Assembly: GCA_012064415.1 (NCBI GenBank) | Contig: SSNU01000208.1 | Span: 186,001 to 250,000 of the forward strand | Source of the DNA: Gyrodactylus bullatarudis | Lineage: Eukaryota; Platyhelminthes; Monogenea; Gyrodactylidea; Gyrodactylidae | DNA: 64,000 nt | Reading direction: 5' to 3' | Part shown: in pieces, positions 22,458 through 34,926 of the stretch | Position numbering within the stretch: position 1 is the stretch's first letter | Layout of the letters: each line of letters begins with the position of its first letter | Translations under genes and position numbers: made by a program | Notes under the pieces: generated by a model | Told to the model about the DNA's origin: nothing | The model's database searches: none | What the model saw: only the letters and a program-made list of their open reading frames with translations

Positions 22458-23065
22458 TTAGTTGTAAGGATTTTCTTGGCCAAAAGCATTTTGACTGAGA
22501 GAGCTCCTGGATGGAGTGAATCCAAGGGCCTTTTGTACATTTTGTCTCATCGACATGGTGCAAATAAAGTAGAGGAAAACAAAAGAGCAGTCTGTCAGAT
22601 CGTCGCCTGGAAGATTTCTATGAGATAAACCTTGAAACCATGACAAGGGAATGAAGGGTAACTTGGCCACAGAACGACCATCGAAACTTAAAAAAAGTAA
22701 CTAAAAGGACAAAAATTTACTATGTGGAAAGAACATTGAAAAGGGTTGTAAAAATTATGGTGACCGCAAACATTGATTTCATTTTGACGAAGGATAAATC
22801 TCGATTGTTATTCTTTAGTTTTTCCTCCTGTCGGTTGATTCTTTTCCGTGAGTGCTTATCAATTGATAGGTCTAGATGGTTAGTTTTCTTTTTTTCCACT
22901 AAAAATATTAAATTTATGTAAACTACAAATTTTGGTTTGCTTATCAACAACGGCCTTTAAACGCTGATACTTTTCAGTACGGTATACAAATAACCACGTA
23001 AGACTCTCACTGAGGAGAGCCGTAAACATAGAAATCAGCAATATTGTCAATGTGTCAGCGATCAT
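22458..23065 (-). CDS. TMCO1: calcium load-activated ER channel / translocon factor TMCO1
   Basis: ER membrane protein of the Oxa1/EMC3/GET1 superfamily, part of the multipass translocon. Exons 23065-22927, 22898-22721 and 22686-22458 give 181 residues; introns are 28 and 34 nt. Splicing restores KQTKILEKKK and YFDGRSVAKLPF. The protein shows the N-terminal membrane segment ADTLTILLISMFTALLSESLTW, the coiled coil INRQEEKLKNNNRDLSFV, MKSMFAVTIIFTTLF and GLSHRNLPGDDLTDCSFVFLY followed by CTMSMRQNVQK. Similarity to the animal family is high across the full length; the C-terminal tail (SQNAFGQENPYN) differs from vertebrates. Confidence 0.95.
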
Positions 23066-23384
23066 CTTTCTTATACAAGCCTAGTCAAAAGTTTTACAGA
23101 CTCAAACAAACAAGAATTAAAAATATCATGTAAAATCTTTGACCAAAACAGAAGAAATAATTCTAATATTTTTAAAATGAGTTTTATTCTTCTTTACTAC
23201 TAATATGTTATAAAACGTTTTAAAATTAGCTATTATAATTAGTCAATTTATGAATTGATTATCCCTAGTTATGTTAATAATTGCACAACCTGTATGATTG
23301 TCTCAGATTTATAACTATTTCTACACCCTAATAGTACTTCTTAACTAAAATTTCTATTAATTATCTAATCATCTATCTTTGTAG
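23066..23384. promoter_or_regulatory. shared upstream region TMCO1 / 414-aa gene
   Basis: 319 bp between divergent starts. The sequence TCTATCTTTGTAG ends exactly at the base before the plus-strand ATG, a good 3' splice site. Either an upstream non-coding exon or spliced-leader addition would use it. Confidence 0.35.
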
Positions 23385-24629
23385 ATGAACCCCTTCAACT
23401 ATTTATTTTATCATGATATGCGAAAAAATTTCCTGAACATAAAAGGTGGTAATAATTTCATTCAATGTGACGCAAACCATATTGGTCAGCATAGGGAGTT
23501 TCAAAAGCTCTTACTTTTAGAACAGTCTGATGATTCAATCATGTTTACTGACACGACCACACATTGCATCGTGAAGCCGGGCTCGATGGAACGTTACATA
23601 GACATTGATCGCATCCGAAATTCTCTCATGTTTCTAGCCCATATGAAAAGTTATCTTGCCCGATATCAACTGAAAGATTTCATTCAACTCCGATTGTCGA
23701 TCCAACTAATTCAATCAGTTATGCATAGTGATGAGCGACAAGGCTTCCAACTGGGCTTCTCTGTTGGTTTAATCTCAATGAAGAATGCTAAAAATGAACA
23801 ACCCTGTTTCGTTGTCAAGGAGATCCTCTACTGGGTCACAAGGAGATTTGTCAGCATTAAAAATTCCATTTTCATCAAAAACTTTTTCCTCCTCGTCTTT
23901 CTCTTAAATAAGAAGAATACTTCGTTTAAATTACGCGATTTAATGATCTATGTGAATGAATTTTATCATGTCCACGGGGTCGGAATACAATCCCGATTCC
24001 TGATGATACTCACGGACCTGTTGAGGAATCATGACTTTAGCCTAGACGAAATATTGGACATGATAAGCTCATGGGATTTTGTAGCCTTGCAGGAAGTTAA
24101 CTCGGACATCCTCTGCAACTTTATGGCAGCATGCATTGAACGTGCAAATGACTGGGATCGTCGACAAAAGAGAGAACTGATCTACAGACTCTTTTGTCTG
24201 ATTCCGTGTACCTTTGACAATATGTTTGCAGTTAACCTGAGTAAGGTTACTCAGAACTTGACACGCCTAGACCATATGACTGAGTCGATAGGAAATCTCT
24301 TGGATTTTATTATCGCAGACATTGCGTCGAGTGACGTTGAGTTTTTCGATGAGTTCATTGAAATTTTCAACTGTCCGCATAGTACTCTGAAATTTCATCC
24401 AATTCGAGATAACATCCTTTTACAGTTGACACATAAGCATATTCTCAACCGGATGATGTTGCACATTGAGAAGAAGATGACTCGGGAGATTGTCGAGTTG
24501 AAGAGTAGCAGCATCCACATAAAGATGATATTATTCTGCATCAATTATGCTTCCGTAATACCTGTCAAATCAGAGAACAATGGTTTCATTGAAACCCTCT
24601 ATAACAGCATGATTTTATACTTGGAATAA
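23385..24629 (+). CDS. uncharacterised 414-residue helical protein
   Basis: Long uninterrupted frame with codon usage like its neighbours. The protein is predicted all-helical, with repeated leucine-spaced segments (IRNSLMFLAHMKSYLARY, LRLSIQLIQSVMH, LMILTDLLRNHDFSLDEIL, LICTF-like LFCLIPCTF) reminiscent of helical-repeat proteins such as FASTK or HEAT/ARM types, but no motif lets me name it. No signal peptide or clear membrane segment; FIKNFFLLVFLL near residue 160 is hydrophobic but is more likely a buried helix. The ATG directly follows a splice-acceptor-like TTTGTAG, so upstream coding sequence is possible. Poly(A) signal AATAAA near 24671. Head-to-head with TMCO1. Confidence 0.65.
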   Translation: MNPFNYLFYHDMRKNFLNIKGGNNFIQCDANHIGQHREFQKLLLLEQSDDSIMFTDTTTHCIVKPGSMERYIDIDRIRNSLMFLAHMKSYLARYQLKDFIQLRLSIQLIQSVMHSDERQGFQLGFSVGLISMKNAKNEQPCFVVKEILYWVTRRFVSIKNSIFIKNFFLLVFLLNKKNTSFKLRDLMIYVNEFYHVHGVGIQSRFLMILTDLLRNHDFSLDEILDMISSWDFVALQEVNSDILCNFMAACIERANDWDRRQKRELIYRLFCLIPCTFDNMFAVNLSKVTQNLTRLDHMTESIGNLLDFIIADIASSDVEFFDEFIEIFNCPHSTLKFHPIRDNILLQLTHKHILNRMMLHIEKKMTREIVELKSSSIHIKMILFCINYASVIPVKSENNGFIETLYNSMILYLE

Positions 24630-24698
24630 CAGTGTTATATTACAACACTATAGGTATTTTTCAAATTTTCAATAAAAAAACCTTTTCCAATTTTTAAG

Positions 24699-24894
24699 AG
24701 TTTTTTATACAAATTGTATATGAATGAATGTATGTGTAGAAATTATTGGTTTGACCAAAAAAGAGGGTCCTCTAAAATTATTGATCGAGAGTTTTATAGA
24801 TTTTTTTTACAAATTGTATATGAATGAATGTATGTGTAGAAATTATTGGTTTGACCAAAAAAGGGGGTCCTCTAAAATGATTGGTCGAGAGTAA
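24699..24894. repeat. direct duplication, two ~100-bp copies
   Basis: The segment from ACAAATTGTATATGAATGAA to CCTCTAAAAT...GATCGAGAG occurs twice in tandem, with a few substitutions (AGAGGGTCC versus AGGGGGTCC), just after the 414-aa gene. Probably a recent tandem duplication. Confidence 0.8.
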
Positions 24895-26459
24895 GGTATG
24901 TAAGACCTACATTGTCATTCATTATCAATGATTTAATCAGGCACCTGAAGGGAAAAATTTTGTGTGAGTTCTATTCTATCCCATTTACGTTTATTTCATT
25001 ATGTTTCATTCCTAAGAGTAACTTTTCAATGGTTTCAAATAAGTATATGATTAATAAATAACGAGTTATAGCGAGAAACAATCTATTATTGTTTATCTTT
25101 ATTATAGAATCTATATGGTTAATTAAATTTCACATGCTATATAAAAGCTTTATGATCAAAAAATTCTAACAAAAATCAATACATCTCTGTGATAAATTCA
25201 CCTGCTCACATCATTAAACATCACAGCTGATGTAACCTCCTTTCGATTTCACATTACAATCAGAGGGAAGAATATTTTTTTGAGAAGACTGAAATTTGAT
25301 CCAAAAATAGGCTGCTGTTATTATCTAGATTGAGAGTGTATCTGAAAAAAATAGCCTATAGCCTTAGTGTTGCCCAGGGGCTTTCCCTTTGTCCAGAGAG
25401 TCATTCTATTCTCTGCTTTTTTTCTAATCTCATGAATGATATCATGTTTTTATTCTTCAAGATATAATATAATGCTTAATTAAGTTCATCTGTATATTAA
25501 AATTTTCTTTCACCTCATGATGTCTTAATCAAAATATTGAGTTTTTTGTAAAATAGCGAATTCTCACGTTCATTTCAACTAGGTTTAGTTGATTACAACT
25601 TGGTGACTCTGTCAGAGAAATGGACCATGTCTGCCCAGTTAACTCCATCATGGGATATCAAGGATTCTCTCTTTTTTATTTGGACCAGCTTTTTTCCCTC
25701 AATAAACAACATAGCAATAACAACTAGAAGATATATATATCTATATCTGAGTAGAGAGAGGGAAATACAGATAGCTGGGAAGATACAGAGAAGTAAATCT
25801 TGTACAAATACACACAAACACGACGAGAGAATGAGAGTCACACGAAGAGAAAAAAACAACAACCCAAAGGATCAAATGAATCAAGGTGGGTATTCTTAAA
25901 CGACAGATTAAGGGAAGCGGAAACCAGGAGAAAGCAATTATTGACGTTAATCTAGTACATTATTGTATTGTAATGGGAAAGATAGATATGACATACAGAA
26001 ATAACGGATAGTGGGTACAAAATATTAGTAGTAATGGGACGGATTGATAAATCAGGCAGAACTATAGAATTGTGTATGTTTCAGTTTCTTTTTCTTTATG
26101 ATAGCAGTAACTTTGGACCATTCAGAGCATAGTTCTACCAGGTCACAAAGAAGAGATCTCTAAAATGTATGCTTTAGGAGTACTCTACTCATTTATTAGT
26201 AGGGCCTCGAAAGCCCTTAAAATGTTCAAGGAATTACTTTTAGCGATATTTTTTATAGGACCCAATTAAAATTTATGAAAAAAGCTCAAAAGTTTCGAAT
26301 GAAAAATCTAGAATTTAACTAAATTCGAAAAGGTTCAAAAAATTTCCAATCTAATTAACGATAATTAAAAGGATAAGATTTTCGGTCAAAATTATGTTAT
26401 GGCTTGATAAAACTAAATAATTAATAACTCTAAACTCTGAAATCCTAAAAAGATCCAGT

Positions 26460-26890
26460 TTCAAGAAAAATTCAAGAAAAATATGGCCATTTTTCAAATT
26501 TTAAAATAATTTCAAAGAAAGGGCGGGATCAAAAGTTGATTTTTAGGTTCACAATAAGACAAGAAAGCCGAGTATGCTGAATCTGTACTAATGCATAACT
26601 TCTGTATCGTCTGGGAGTCGAATTTCGATCTTTTGATCATTTTCACTGCTTGAAAATTAATGAAATTTCGACAAATCAAAATCCCTCGAGAATAGTGAAT
26701 CTTTCGAAAATTTGTTGGCGATATTTGGCTTTCTTGGCTTATTTTGATTCTAGATAAACGATTATTATTTTGATTAGTCTCACATTTTATAATCAATAAA
26801 AATTTTTAGTTCAATGTTCGAAAAATGGAATTTTGAAAAATGACCATATTTTTCATAAAACAAAATCTTAACCATATTCGAATTTTTCAT
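26460..26890. repeat. foldback-family copy
   Basis: Shares with 44280-44770 the block GACAAGAAAGCCGAGTATGC followed by CTGTATCGTCTGGGA, and the flanking ATATGG(T/C)CATTTTTCAAATT arms in both orientations. Non-coding. Confidence 0.6.
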
Positions 26891-28639
26891 GAAAATCATA
26901 TGAAATCTAACTTGATACAGATAGCATTCTCATACCTAAATGTATAAATGGGTCATATTTAGCTCGACTCTAGTCAACTTATGTTAAAGCTAGAGTTGCC
27001 TAATTTCAAGTAAGATTAAATTTTTACGCAAACTTATCGATACATTAAAGTTGGGTATTTTGACAGATATTTATTTATCAGGGAAATATAAGTTACAACG
27101 TGTGAAGAAAAATTCTGTACTAGAAAACTCCTATGTTCCCTTGCTCACGACTCATACGGTAACATTAATGAATAAGCAGATCGACAAGGAAAGTGTAATT
27201 GAAAAATGGAATTGATATGGGGAGAACTTGAAAAAAAGCTTTCAGCTACCCTTTATGCTTGACCTGAGAGACATAGGCAGTCATTTCTTTAAAAAAAACA
27301 AACTCTGAGATTAATCGCTTGAAAATGAAATAATTTTTTCCATGCATCAACTGTGGACTGTGTGCTCTTTTGTATTATTGACAAAAAAAGTAATTTTTTT
27401 ATCTCTACAAAAATCTTAATTGATTCCAACTCTCTCTACCAATCTATTTATCGATACAAGGCCGGACTAAATCATCATTTTCTCATCAAGGGTATTATTA
27501 TATCGGCCATTTATACTGAAGTAAAGCAAAATTCAATTAAGCGCCCAATCAAATTTAAAACAAAATTAATATTTTTCTATTTATAAAAAAATGGTTTCGG
27601 TTGAAAATCATCGAACTCACCATTGACTCTTTTGGCTATGGGAACTAAAGGTTCTTATAGTCTGACCTTTTTCCATTAAAATTCATATAAAATCATTTTA
27701 GGAAATAAGGGCCAAGAAACAGATTAGATTTCTTTTCTATACTGCTACACACAGCTACTATTCGTATATATATACATTGTATATTATACATAAATATAAT
27801 ACTCTCTTGGGAATCATTTACGCTTGAATTCTCTGATTTAATCGGCTTATTATTCTTTTCTGTGTGTATCCTTTCTCCCATTAAATTAAATAGGATAGAT
27901 TTATTTTTATTATTTTTCACAGGCTATCAGTTGTTACCTCATTTCAACCAGTCGAGTTTCTCTGAGTGGTGTTTTGCAAAATCTGAAAAGACTGATTTAC
28001 AATTGGTGTAGTGTGTACGAGGATCAAGATTTTTCTGATCCAAATCAGATGAGACAGGCCTTCTCCTCTAGGATATCCCTCCTACATTTCTTTCTTTCTG
28101 TTTCATTTGAATAAAATTGAGTGAATATTAGCTTTACTCGTTGTCTTTGTGTATGTCAGATTTCTTGCAATCCTATTCCAATATCCATCAATGAGTTTAT
28201 CAACGTTCATTTATTCGAAAATTGCATTGTTGTTTTTCTCTATTCGAAAAAATCATAAAATCGAAAATCGCCATGATTTTTCAATGTATTTTACTACCGG
28301 GAAAAAATAAATTTTGAGTTATTGGACGTCTTTAGAACTTTTAAGATTCAAAATTTCACCTTGAAATGGAAACATCGATATTTTCATATCTAGTTTTTTT
28401 ATAGAACAATGTTTACAGAGCATTAAGATTCTAATAAAAGCATCAAAAATGAAAAATTTTCTGTCTCTATTCATCAGTTGGTAGCACACTTTAATGGCAA
28501 ATTATTATCACTTATCATCCTTTCATTTAATTCATTTTCCGTTTCAAAGTGAGATTATCCACTAACGATCCTTACAGGAATGTAAATTTAATGCATCTTT
28601 TTTTCTTTAGTTTTTGACAAGTTTTTAAAAATATAATTA

Positions 28640-29172
28640 AAATTAAACTAAAGTTGGTTAATATGAAGTTGGGAATCTCGATTTTTTCATCAAGAATTCG
28701 AATTTGTTGAAGATATTTTGGAATCCTACTCAGGTTGCACACTCTTACCATTTGAAGAAAACTTGTTTTAATGAAAATTATGTTCATTTTTCAAATTCTC
28801 ATTTGGCGCCAAAATCCCACTTTTTCGAACTTTGAGCTGAAAATTTTTGTTGATTTGAAAGTGGGAGAGTGACCAAAAACTGATTTTCAGGATCAATTTT
28901 AGATAATAAAGCTGAATAGCACCGTCAAATTATCAACAGTTTCCCCATTTTCGAGAGATTTTGAATTTTCGAAATTTCATTGATTTCCAAGTAGTGAAAT
29001 TGATAAAAAAATCGAAATTCCGCTCCAAAACGTTAATGCGATTATGCATATGATCAGATTCAGTAGAATTGATTTTCTTGTCTAATCTTGATCCTAAAAA
29101 AATCTTTCGATCAGTCTCGCACTTTCAAATCAACAAAAATTTTCAGCTCAAAGTTCGAAAAAATGGGATTTT
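28640..29172. repeat. foldback-family copy fused to MULE fragment
   Basis: Left arm (GAAGTTGGGAATCTCGATTT ... GGCGCCAAAATCCCA ... AAAGTGGGAGAGTGA), the family's central region and part of the right arm are present. The right arm is cut at its GGGATTTTCGCC motif, where the transposase remnant at 29173 begins. Confidence 0.65.
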
Positions 29173-29670
29173 CGCCCCAAATGCTGTAGAACGCTTTCGA
29201 TATGCTAATATAACGTCTAATATTGCAGAATCAATGAATGCCTCTTTCCTCCAATCTCGAAATCTTCATCCGTTTCACTTCATTTATAATTTTGTAAACA
29301 CTACTTACGAAAGTTTCAAGAAGAAAGATATTCGCCATCATTTCAACAAGGAACTCTATCCAGTATACTTCCAAAATAAATTGGATACTCAGATAAATAT
29401 CTAAAAATTTTAGAATCAGATAAACTGAAGGTGTATCGTGTAGGTTCCGACAAGCTTAATATACTTAACTGAGTTGTGAATTTAAATAATAAATCTTGTT
29501 CCTGTAATTTCATTGCTCACAATGGCTGCCCATGTAATCACCTTATAGCTTGTATATCTTCATGTGGTGATAATATCGATGACATTGAATTAGAGGCTAT
29601 CGAAACGAATTTTAAACGAGGAAGACCGAAAAAGAAAAAGATGCGGTCAAAAGCGGAAAAAATTATTTGA
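29173..29670 (+). pseudogene. Mutator-like (MULE) transposase C-terminal remnant
   Basis: Two neighbouring frames together match the end of MULE transposases: RFRYANITSNIAESMNASFL (the conserved 'TSN-ES-N' helix) and, after two in-frame stops, VYRVGSDKLNILN, then NKSCSCNFIAHNGCPCNHLIA, a SWIM zinc finger (CxC...CxH), ending in a basic RGRPKKKKMRSK tail. The catalytic DDE part is absent and stops at about 29402 and 29470 interrupt the frame, so it is dead. It is attached to a foldback-family arm, which suggests that the long-TIR family may be Mutator-derived. Confidence 0.75.
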
Positions 29671-31788
29671 ATGATATATTTTCAATAAAAACGCTAATTC
29701 TCAATTTTTAAGATTCTGAACTTGATGTAAAAAATCTTATGATAAATATTTCATGTATAGTTATAACTATAATTATAATTTATAATTATAAAACGTGTAA
29801 ATTTGTTAGACCGCATATACCACTTATACTTTCTGTAAACAGACTTAGGCCATTTTATAATAGACCAAATAGATCTTAGACTTTTTGTAATTAACCCTTT
29901 TTTTATATTGAACAGAGATCCATCGAGTTATGTTTATTTCAATAACATGTCAATTCAGATAGAATATACGTACGCATTGTGTGACCTATTTTCTACACTG
30001 AGAATATTGGTGAGTAAAAATTAATTTTTATCCATCATAATTTTTCCAAAAACTAAATCTGAATTCATATTTAACAGAATATACTTTTATTTATGTTTAA
30101 AAAATACTAATCAATACTAATAATACTGTGATACGTATTCCAAATTACGATTGACAAACATCCCATCATTTTAGTAGTAAATTACTAATTAATTGATTGA
30201 TAACTGGACAGAATTTCATTCATAAAAACTGCCACACTCTTTTTTACAGTGTACACTAACCAGAAGCTTAAAAATATATGGATTCACCCCTACTGTTCAC
30301 TAGAGTAGATTTAGGAAGTCCCATACAACTATCTGAGGAGAGAAGCGCTTGATTAAAAATTTGGTGTAATCCTGTGGATTAGGATTGGAGTTAGTGTAAG
30401 TCACACATCTTGCCTTGGAGATAAAACTCAGCAAAATGTGTATTATAATCTAATATAAATTTGGCGCCGAAATTCCATTTTTTTGTCTAATTCTAAACCT
30501 GAAAAACCTCTTTTACGGTAAACGTAGTCAACATGATCTGTATTCTATAAATCATTAAAAATTACGTATATTTACGTTTGTTGAAGAGGTTCCCCAGTAT
30601 TTAAGGAAGTTTAAATGATCGATAATACTTGTTATTAGTGAAAAATACATGTGTAATAATATAAGGAAAAGCTAGCTAAACAGTGAGATGGTTTAGATAA
30701 CATATACAAAAGACTTTCCTTAGAGAAATCTTTCTCTCAACAGAAGCGTAAAGATTTCTCTCAAGTACAATACAGGATTCTTGAGAAGATTTACTGTTTC
30801 ACTCGATATAAAAAAAAACATGGAAAATTCAATGATTAAAATGAACAAGGAAGAAGAATAATATCCAACGATAGTGACGAAAAAACCAAGTTAAACCTAG
30901 CGTGACGGTAGGCGTCATACTTTCTTTTTAGACACAAAACCTACTACCTACCAAGGGTGGTCATTGGTTATGACTAGGACAGTAACTCAGAGGAAATATT
31001 TCTCAGAAAAATTAGGAAAAATGTTAGTATTTTGAGCAAAACTATATAAAATATTTTCTTTATTTTCTTGTTTGAAATTCTTATTTTTGACTAAAATATT
31101 TCATCCTTGAAAAACTCTTTTGACTTAGGGAAGATTCAAAAAGTCTTGTTATGATTTCTTCCAATAAGAAAGAAGAAGTTTAAGTCTAAGCATTATCTAT
31201 CGTAGGTTTGCGGAAAAGGATTAGCAATAAATAGCCATTGACGTATCCTGATAGCAAAATATTAGAAAAATTATCTCGTCTATCATAAGGCTTAAAAGAG
31301 CAAAATTCTATCCATCATATCGAAAATAGCAAAGTTAGATTTCAAACGGACATAATTTCTACATTGTAATTATTCAATATTTGATATTTCATTTTATTAT
31401 TTATTATTATTCATGGGACTGATTTGAATTGGGAAAAGTTAATTTTGTGAATTGAATTTTCAATGCATTATTTAGATTTTTCAGGCATAGTACATTTGAA
31501 TATATAATCTTGATAATAGAGTTGTGGTACTATTTAATCAGGAATATTATTTATTTGATTCTCTTCTGAATTATCTTGAATAGGTATCATGTATAACTGC
31601 TAACAATTTATTATTTCAAAAAAAACTAGTTTTCATATAAAAGCTCGTTGTTAGTTTCAAATTAAAATTAATTTTTAACCTATTTTAAAAAGTCCAGCCA
31701 GGTTATATCTATCACATATCAATTTAACAACTCATCGTTATTCATAAAAAAATATTTCTTTACCCCCAAAATACTAATTTAAAAAAAA

Positions 31789-33083
31789 TTTTGTTTAAAA
31801 CGTTTTTTTGAAAACCTATTTCCAAGAGTTAAAGTCAAAATTTAAAATCGTATTCTTAGAATTTGAATGTGCTATCACCTGAAATCTATCCACCCAAGCT
31901 TTAAAGATAGTCTATTTTCCGATGAAAAAATGACCCAGTGTTTAAAAACCCTTTGTCTGTTTGAAAGATTGTTTAATAAAATAGACAGTTTAGTTGGATA
32001 AGTAGATGCTTTGAAAAGTTTTAATTATTTTAAATCAGATCCATCTCTGTGCACTCCCAGTGATGTATGCGTATGAAGGAGAATTTCACCCAGTTCTTGC
32101 GTGTCCCATCACATTTTCCCTTATTTCCCCTTATGCAGACTTTTCTAAATGGGTTATTGTTGTTTATTTATTTATTTACTCAGATGTCCAAGCAAGCTTA
32201 AATATGCTCTCTAATATGTATTGTATTCATTGAGAACAATTGCTCCAAAATCTAGTAATGTCTAACATTATTACTACAGCTCTAGGTAATTTTAAGGGAT
32301 CATTTATCATTTGCATATTCCATTGTCTAATCTAGGACCTAATCAGTGCGCCCAGTAAGCTTGAAACCTTTATTCTCTCTATTTGATTTGCTAATTTTTT
32401 TTCTTCTTTTTTTTCTAAAAATATAAAGTACAATGTGGGTCGGAATCATCATTGTCTTTTGCCCAGATCTCAATCATAAATACTAATAATAATTATGTTT
32501 ACTGATAAGGATAAGAAAAAAACAAGATTAAATTTTCTCCCAACCATACTGTGGATAGATCTTCCCTACCTACGTATAAGATGCACTAAAATAAAATACA
32601 ATGTTTTGTGAAGTAATCATAGGCCCTCTTTTTATTACCTGATGTTGTGTGTATGGTTAATATTTTCCGTCTATCAAGTGAACTCACTAGTTAAAAACGA
32701 TCCACCTCTTTCCTACAGAATTCTCTAACTGCATCTAACTAATAAAAAAGGGAGTGATCACTGATCCTGATCAATCCTTTCGTTAACATAATCAAGAGAA
32801 AAATAATGGCTATTTAACCCTTAAACATACCAGATAATATATTTTTTCATGACTTACATTCAATTTATTTTTTATCTAAATTTTTGTGAATACGCCGAAT
32901 ACTAATCTATTTATTAGTTATTCAAACGCAGTTATTTTATCGGTCATAGAATAGGCTTTCTTTGAAGCTTTAGCTGATAGAGTCTAGTAGAATGCATATT
33001 TTGAATTCTAAAGGTATGATAAAGTCTTCTTAATTTTCATTTATGACCCTGGGAAGAAGGTCTTCAAAAAACGTTAAAAAGTT
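31789..33083. mobile_element. probable non-autonomous element related to the 528-663 MITE
   Basis: The left end TTTTGTTTAAAACGTTTTTT is inverted relative to the right-end block TATGACCCTGGGAAGAAGGT...CAAAAAACGTT, the same pair of end sequences found 136 bp apart at 528-663. Interior non-coding. Termini are partly eroded, so limits are approximate. Confidence 0.4.
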
Positions 33084-34926
33084 ATTTTCAAATAAAACCA
33101 ATTTGTAAAAAAAGTGTTTGACGAATGATAGAGCTGATGACTGACAAATGTGGGGGTGTAGCTAGCATTTCTATGGTTGATTAAATCGCAAAATCTTCTC
33201 CCTCTTTAATTCTTAAACTCATTACAAACCCAAAATTTGGTAATCATAAGATTCTTTTCAACAGTGTGTCTTGTATTTTATTTTTCCTTTAATTTCCAGA
33301 ACAAATTTTGTGTTTTGACCAATAGCTCAGCTCCTGGACGATCAAATTTGATTTTGAGGTCAGATTTGTGATCAGCATAAAACGTTGGTACTGAATAATC
33401 TTGTCTAAATGAAATACCTTGCCCCCCCCCCAAAAAAAAAAATTCGTGTTATTTTCAAGAAAAATGACTTAATTGATAAGGCTAACTTTTAATTATTTTC
33501 CTATTACAGTACTCAAATAGGGAGTTAAAATAGAGAAATGTGATTCATTTATTTAATGACAAAAGCCAATGCAACTATAGATTGATGAACTGAGATAAAC
33601 TAACTATGCAGAATACTATGTTTTATTCTGGCCAATCAGAGTTGATCAAACTCTGGCACTACTCATAGGATACTTGTTTCACTTTTTTTAATTATCCCAA
33701 AATTAATATTCCCTCAAAATCACAGGAATTCTGTGGAATTTACAAGATACAGTAAGGTGATTTACAGAAAGGTGAGAGCTAACCGGAGAAGACCACAGTA
33801 ATGTTCACAACACGGAAATACTAGCACAAAAACCAAAATCAAGATGATTACGCACTCATTTTGCTTAATTCTACATTTTATAAACTTTTTCCATTGGAAA
33901 GCCAACGGCCAACGTTCATTTCATACAAGTGAGTATTTTTCTCCCTCCCTTCCATTTCTCCCGAGAAAGTCATACAAGTATCAATTTTTATACATTCAAT
34001 GTCTCAATTTTTTTGAAATCCATTTAAATTGTATAGATAATTATAGGAATCAGATGTTTATTTTTAATGACTTTTTTGGGCTACATCACATTAATCTTGC
34101 AAGGAACAATACCTTTATCTGTCCTGACTTTGAATTATCAGTAAAAAATTGATTGTTCACAATAAATTTTAATCCATCGTATTCCATCTTAATTTAATGA
34201 ATTAAATTTTGTTACATTTATCCTCAGGTAAGAAGAACGAGAACCACTTTTTTCTGAGAATACCATGGTGAACATTTTTTCATTCAGAAGCACATGGTAA
34301 ATAAACTGTAAAGTGTAACAAGATACAATTCATTTAATCATTCATTTCCATTGTATGTTATTCATCCTCTGTAATCGGGGGGAAAATTTATCCGAACAAT
34401 AGGAATAGATGCTGCTGAACTTTAACAAGAGACAATTCTAACAATAAAGAATTGGTTCTATGAACTTTGCTAAAACAAACCCGTTTCTTGTCTAAATCTT
34501 AGATGAAGGATTTTCAAGCTACCTATGGTTTTTTCCCATTGTTCGTTTTTATTTGAGAGTTTTGGCGTTTTTTTCAGCTTGAATTTTATCATTTCTTTCA
34601 TAATTTTTGAGTTGGTACACTTACGTTTAAGTGATCCACGTAGATGTTCAAAAACGTCCGAAAATCCACTTAAATACATAATTTAGAAATATTTGAAAGA
34701 AATATATTTAGAACCAAATGCGCATTTCTCAAAGGATCAGTGGTCTCTCTTTGAAAATGATAAAAGTTTAAGTTTGAATGGAAAAAAAAATTTACAATTT
34801 ACAAAGAAATAGTAAAAGTTGAAGATTATAAGAGTCATGAATGGAAATAAGAATATTATGTAAGCTGAAAAAGCACCAAAAACTCTTCAATAAATAGCAA
34901 CAGTGAAGAGAAAAAGGTGAAAAAGC

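Noticed and set aside
25593..25899. Overlapping frames of ~90-99 residues on both strands
   Set aside because: AT-rich low-complexity sequence (TATATCTATATC, AGAGAGAG) with no homologue; two opposite frames cannot both be real and neither has support.
33844..34152. 102-residue frame with a signal-like N-terminus
   Set aside because: Aromatic-rich composition from T-rich DNA, no domain, no splice partner with matching phase; left unannotated.
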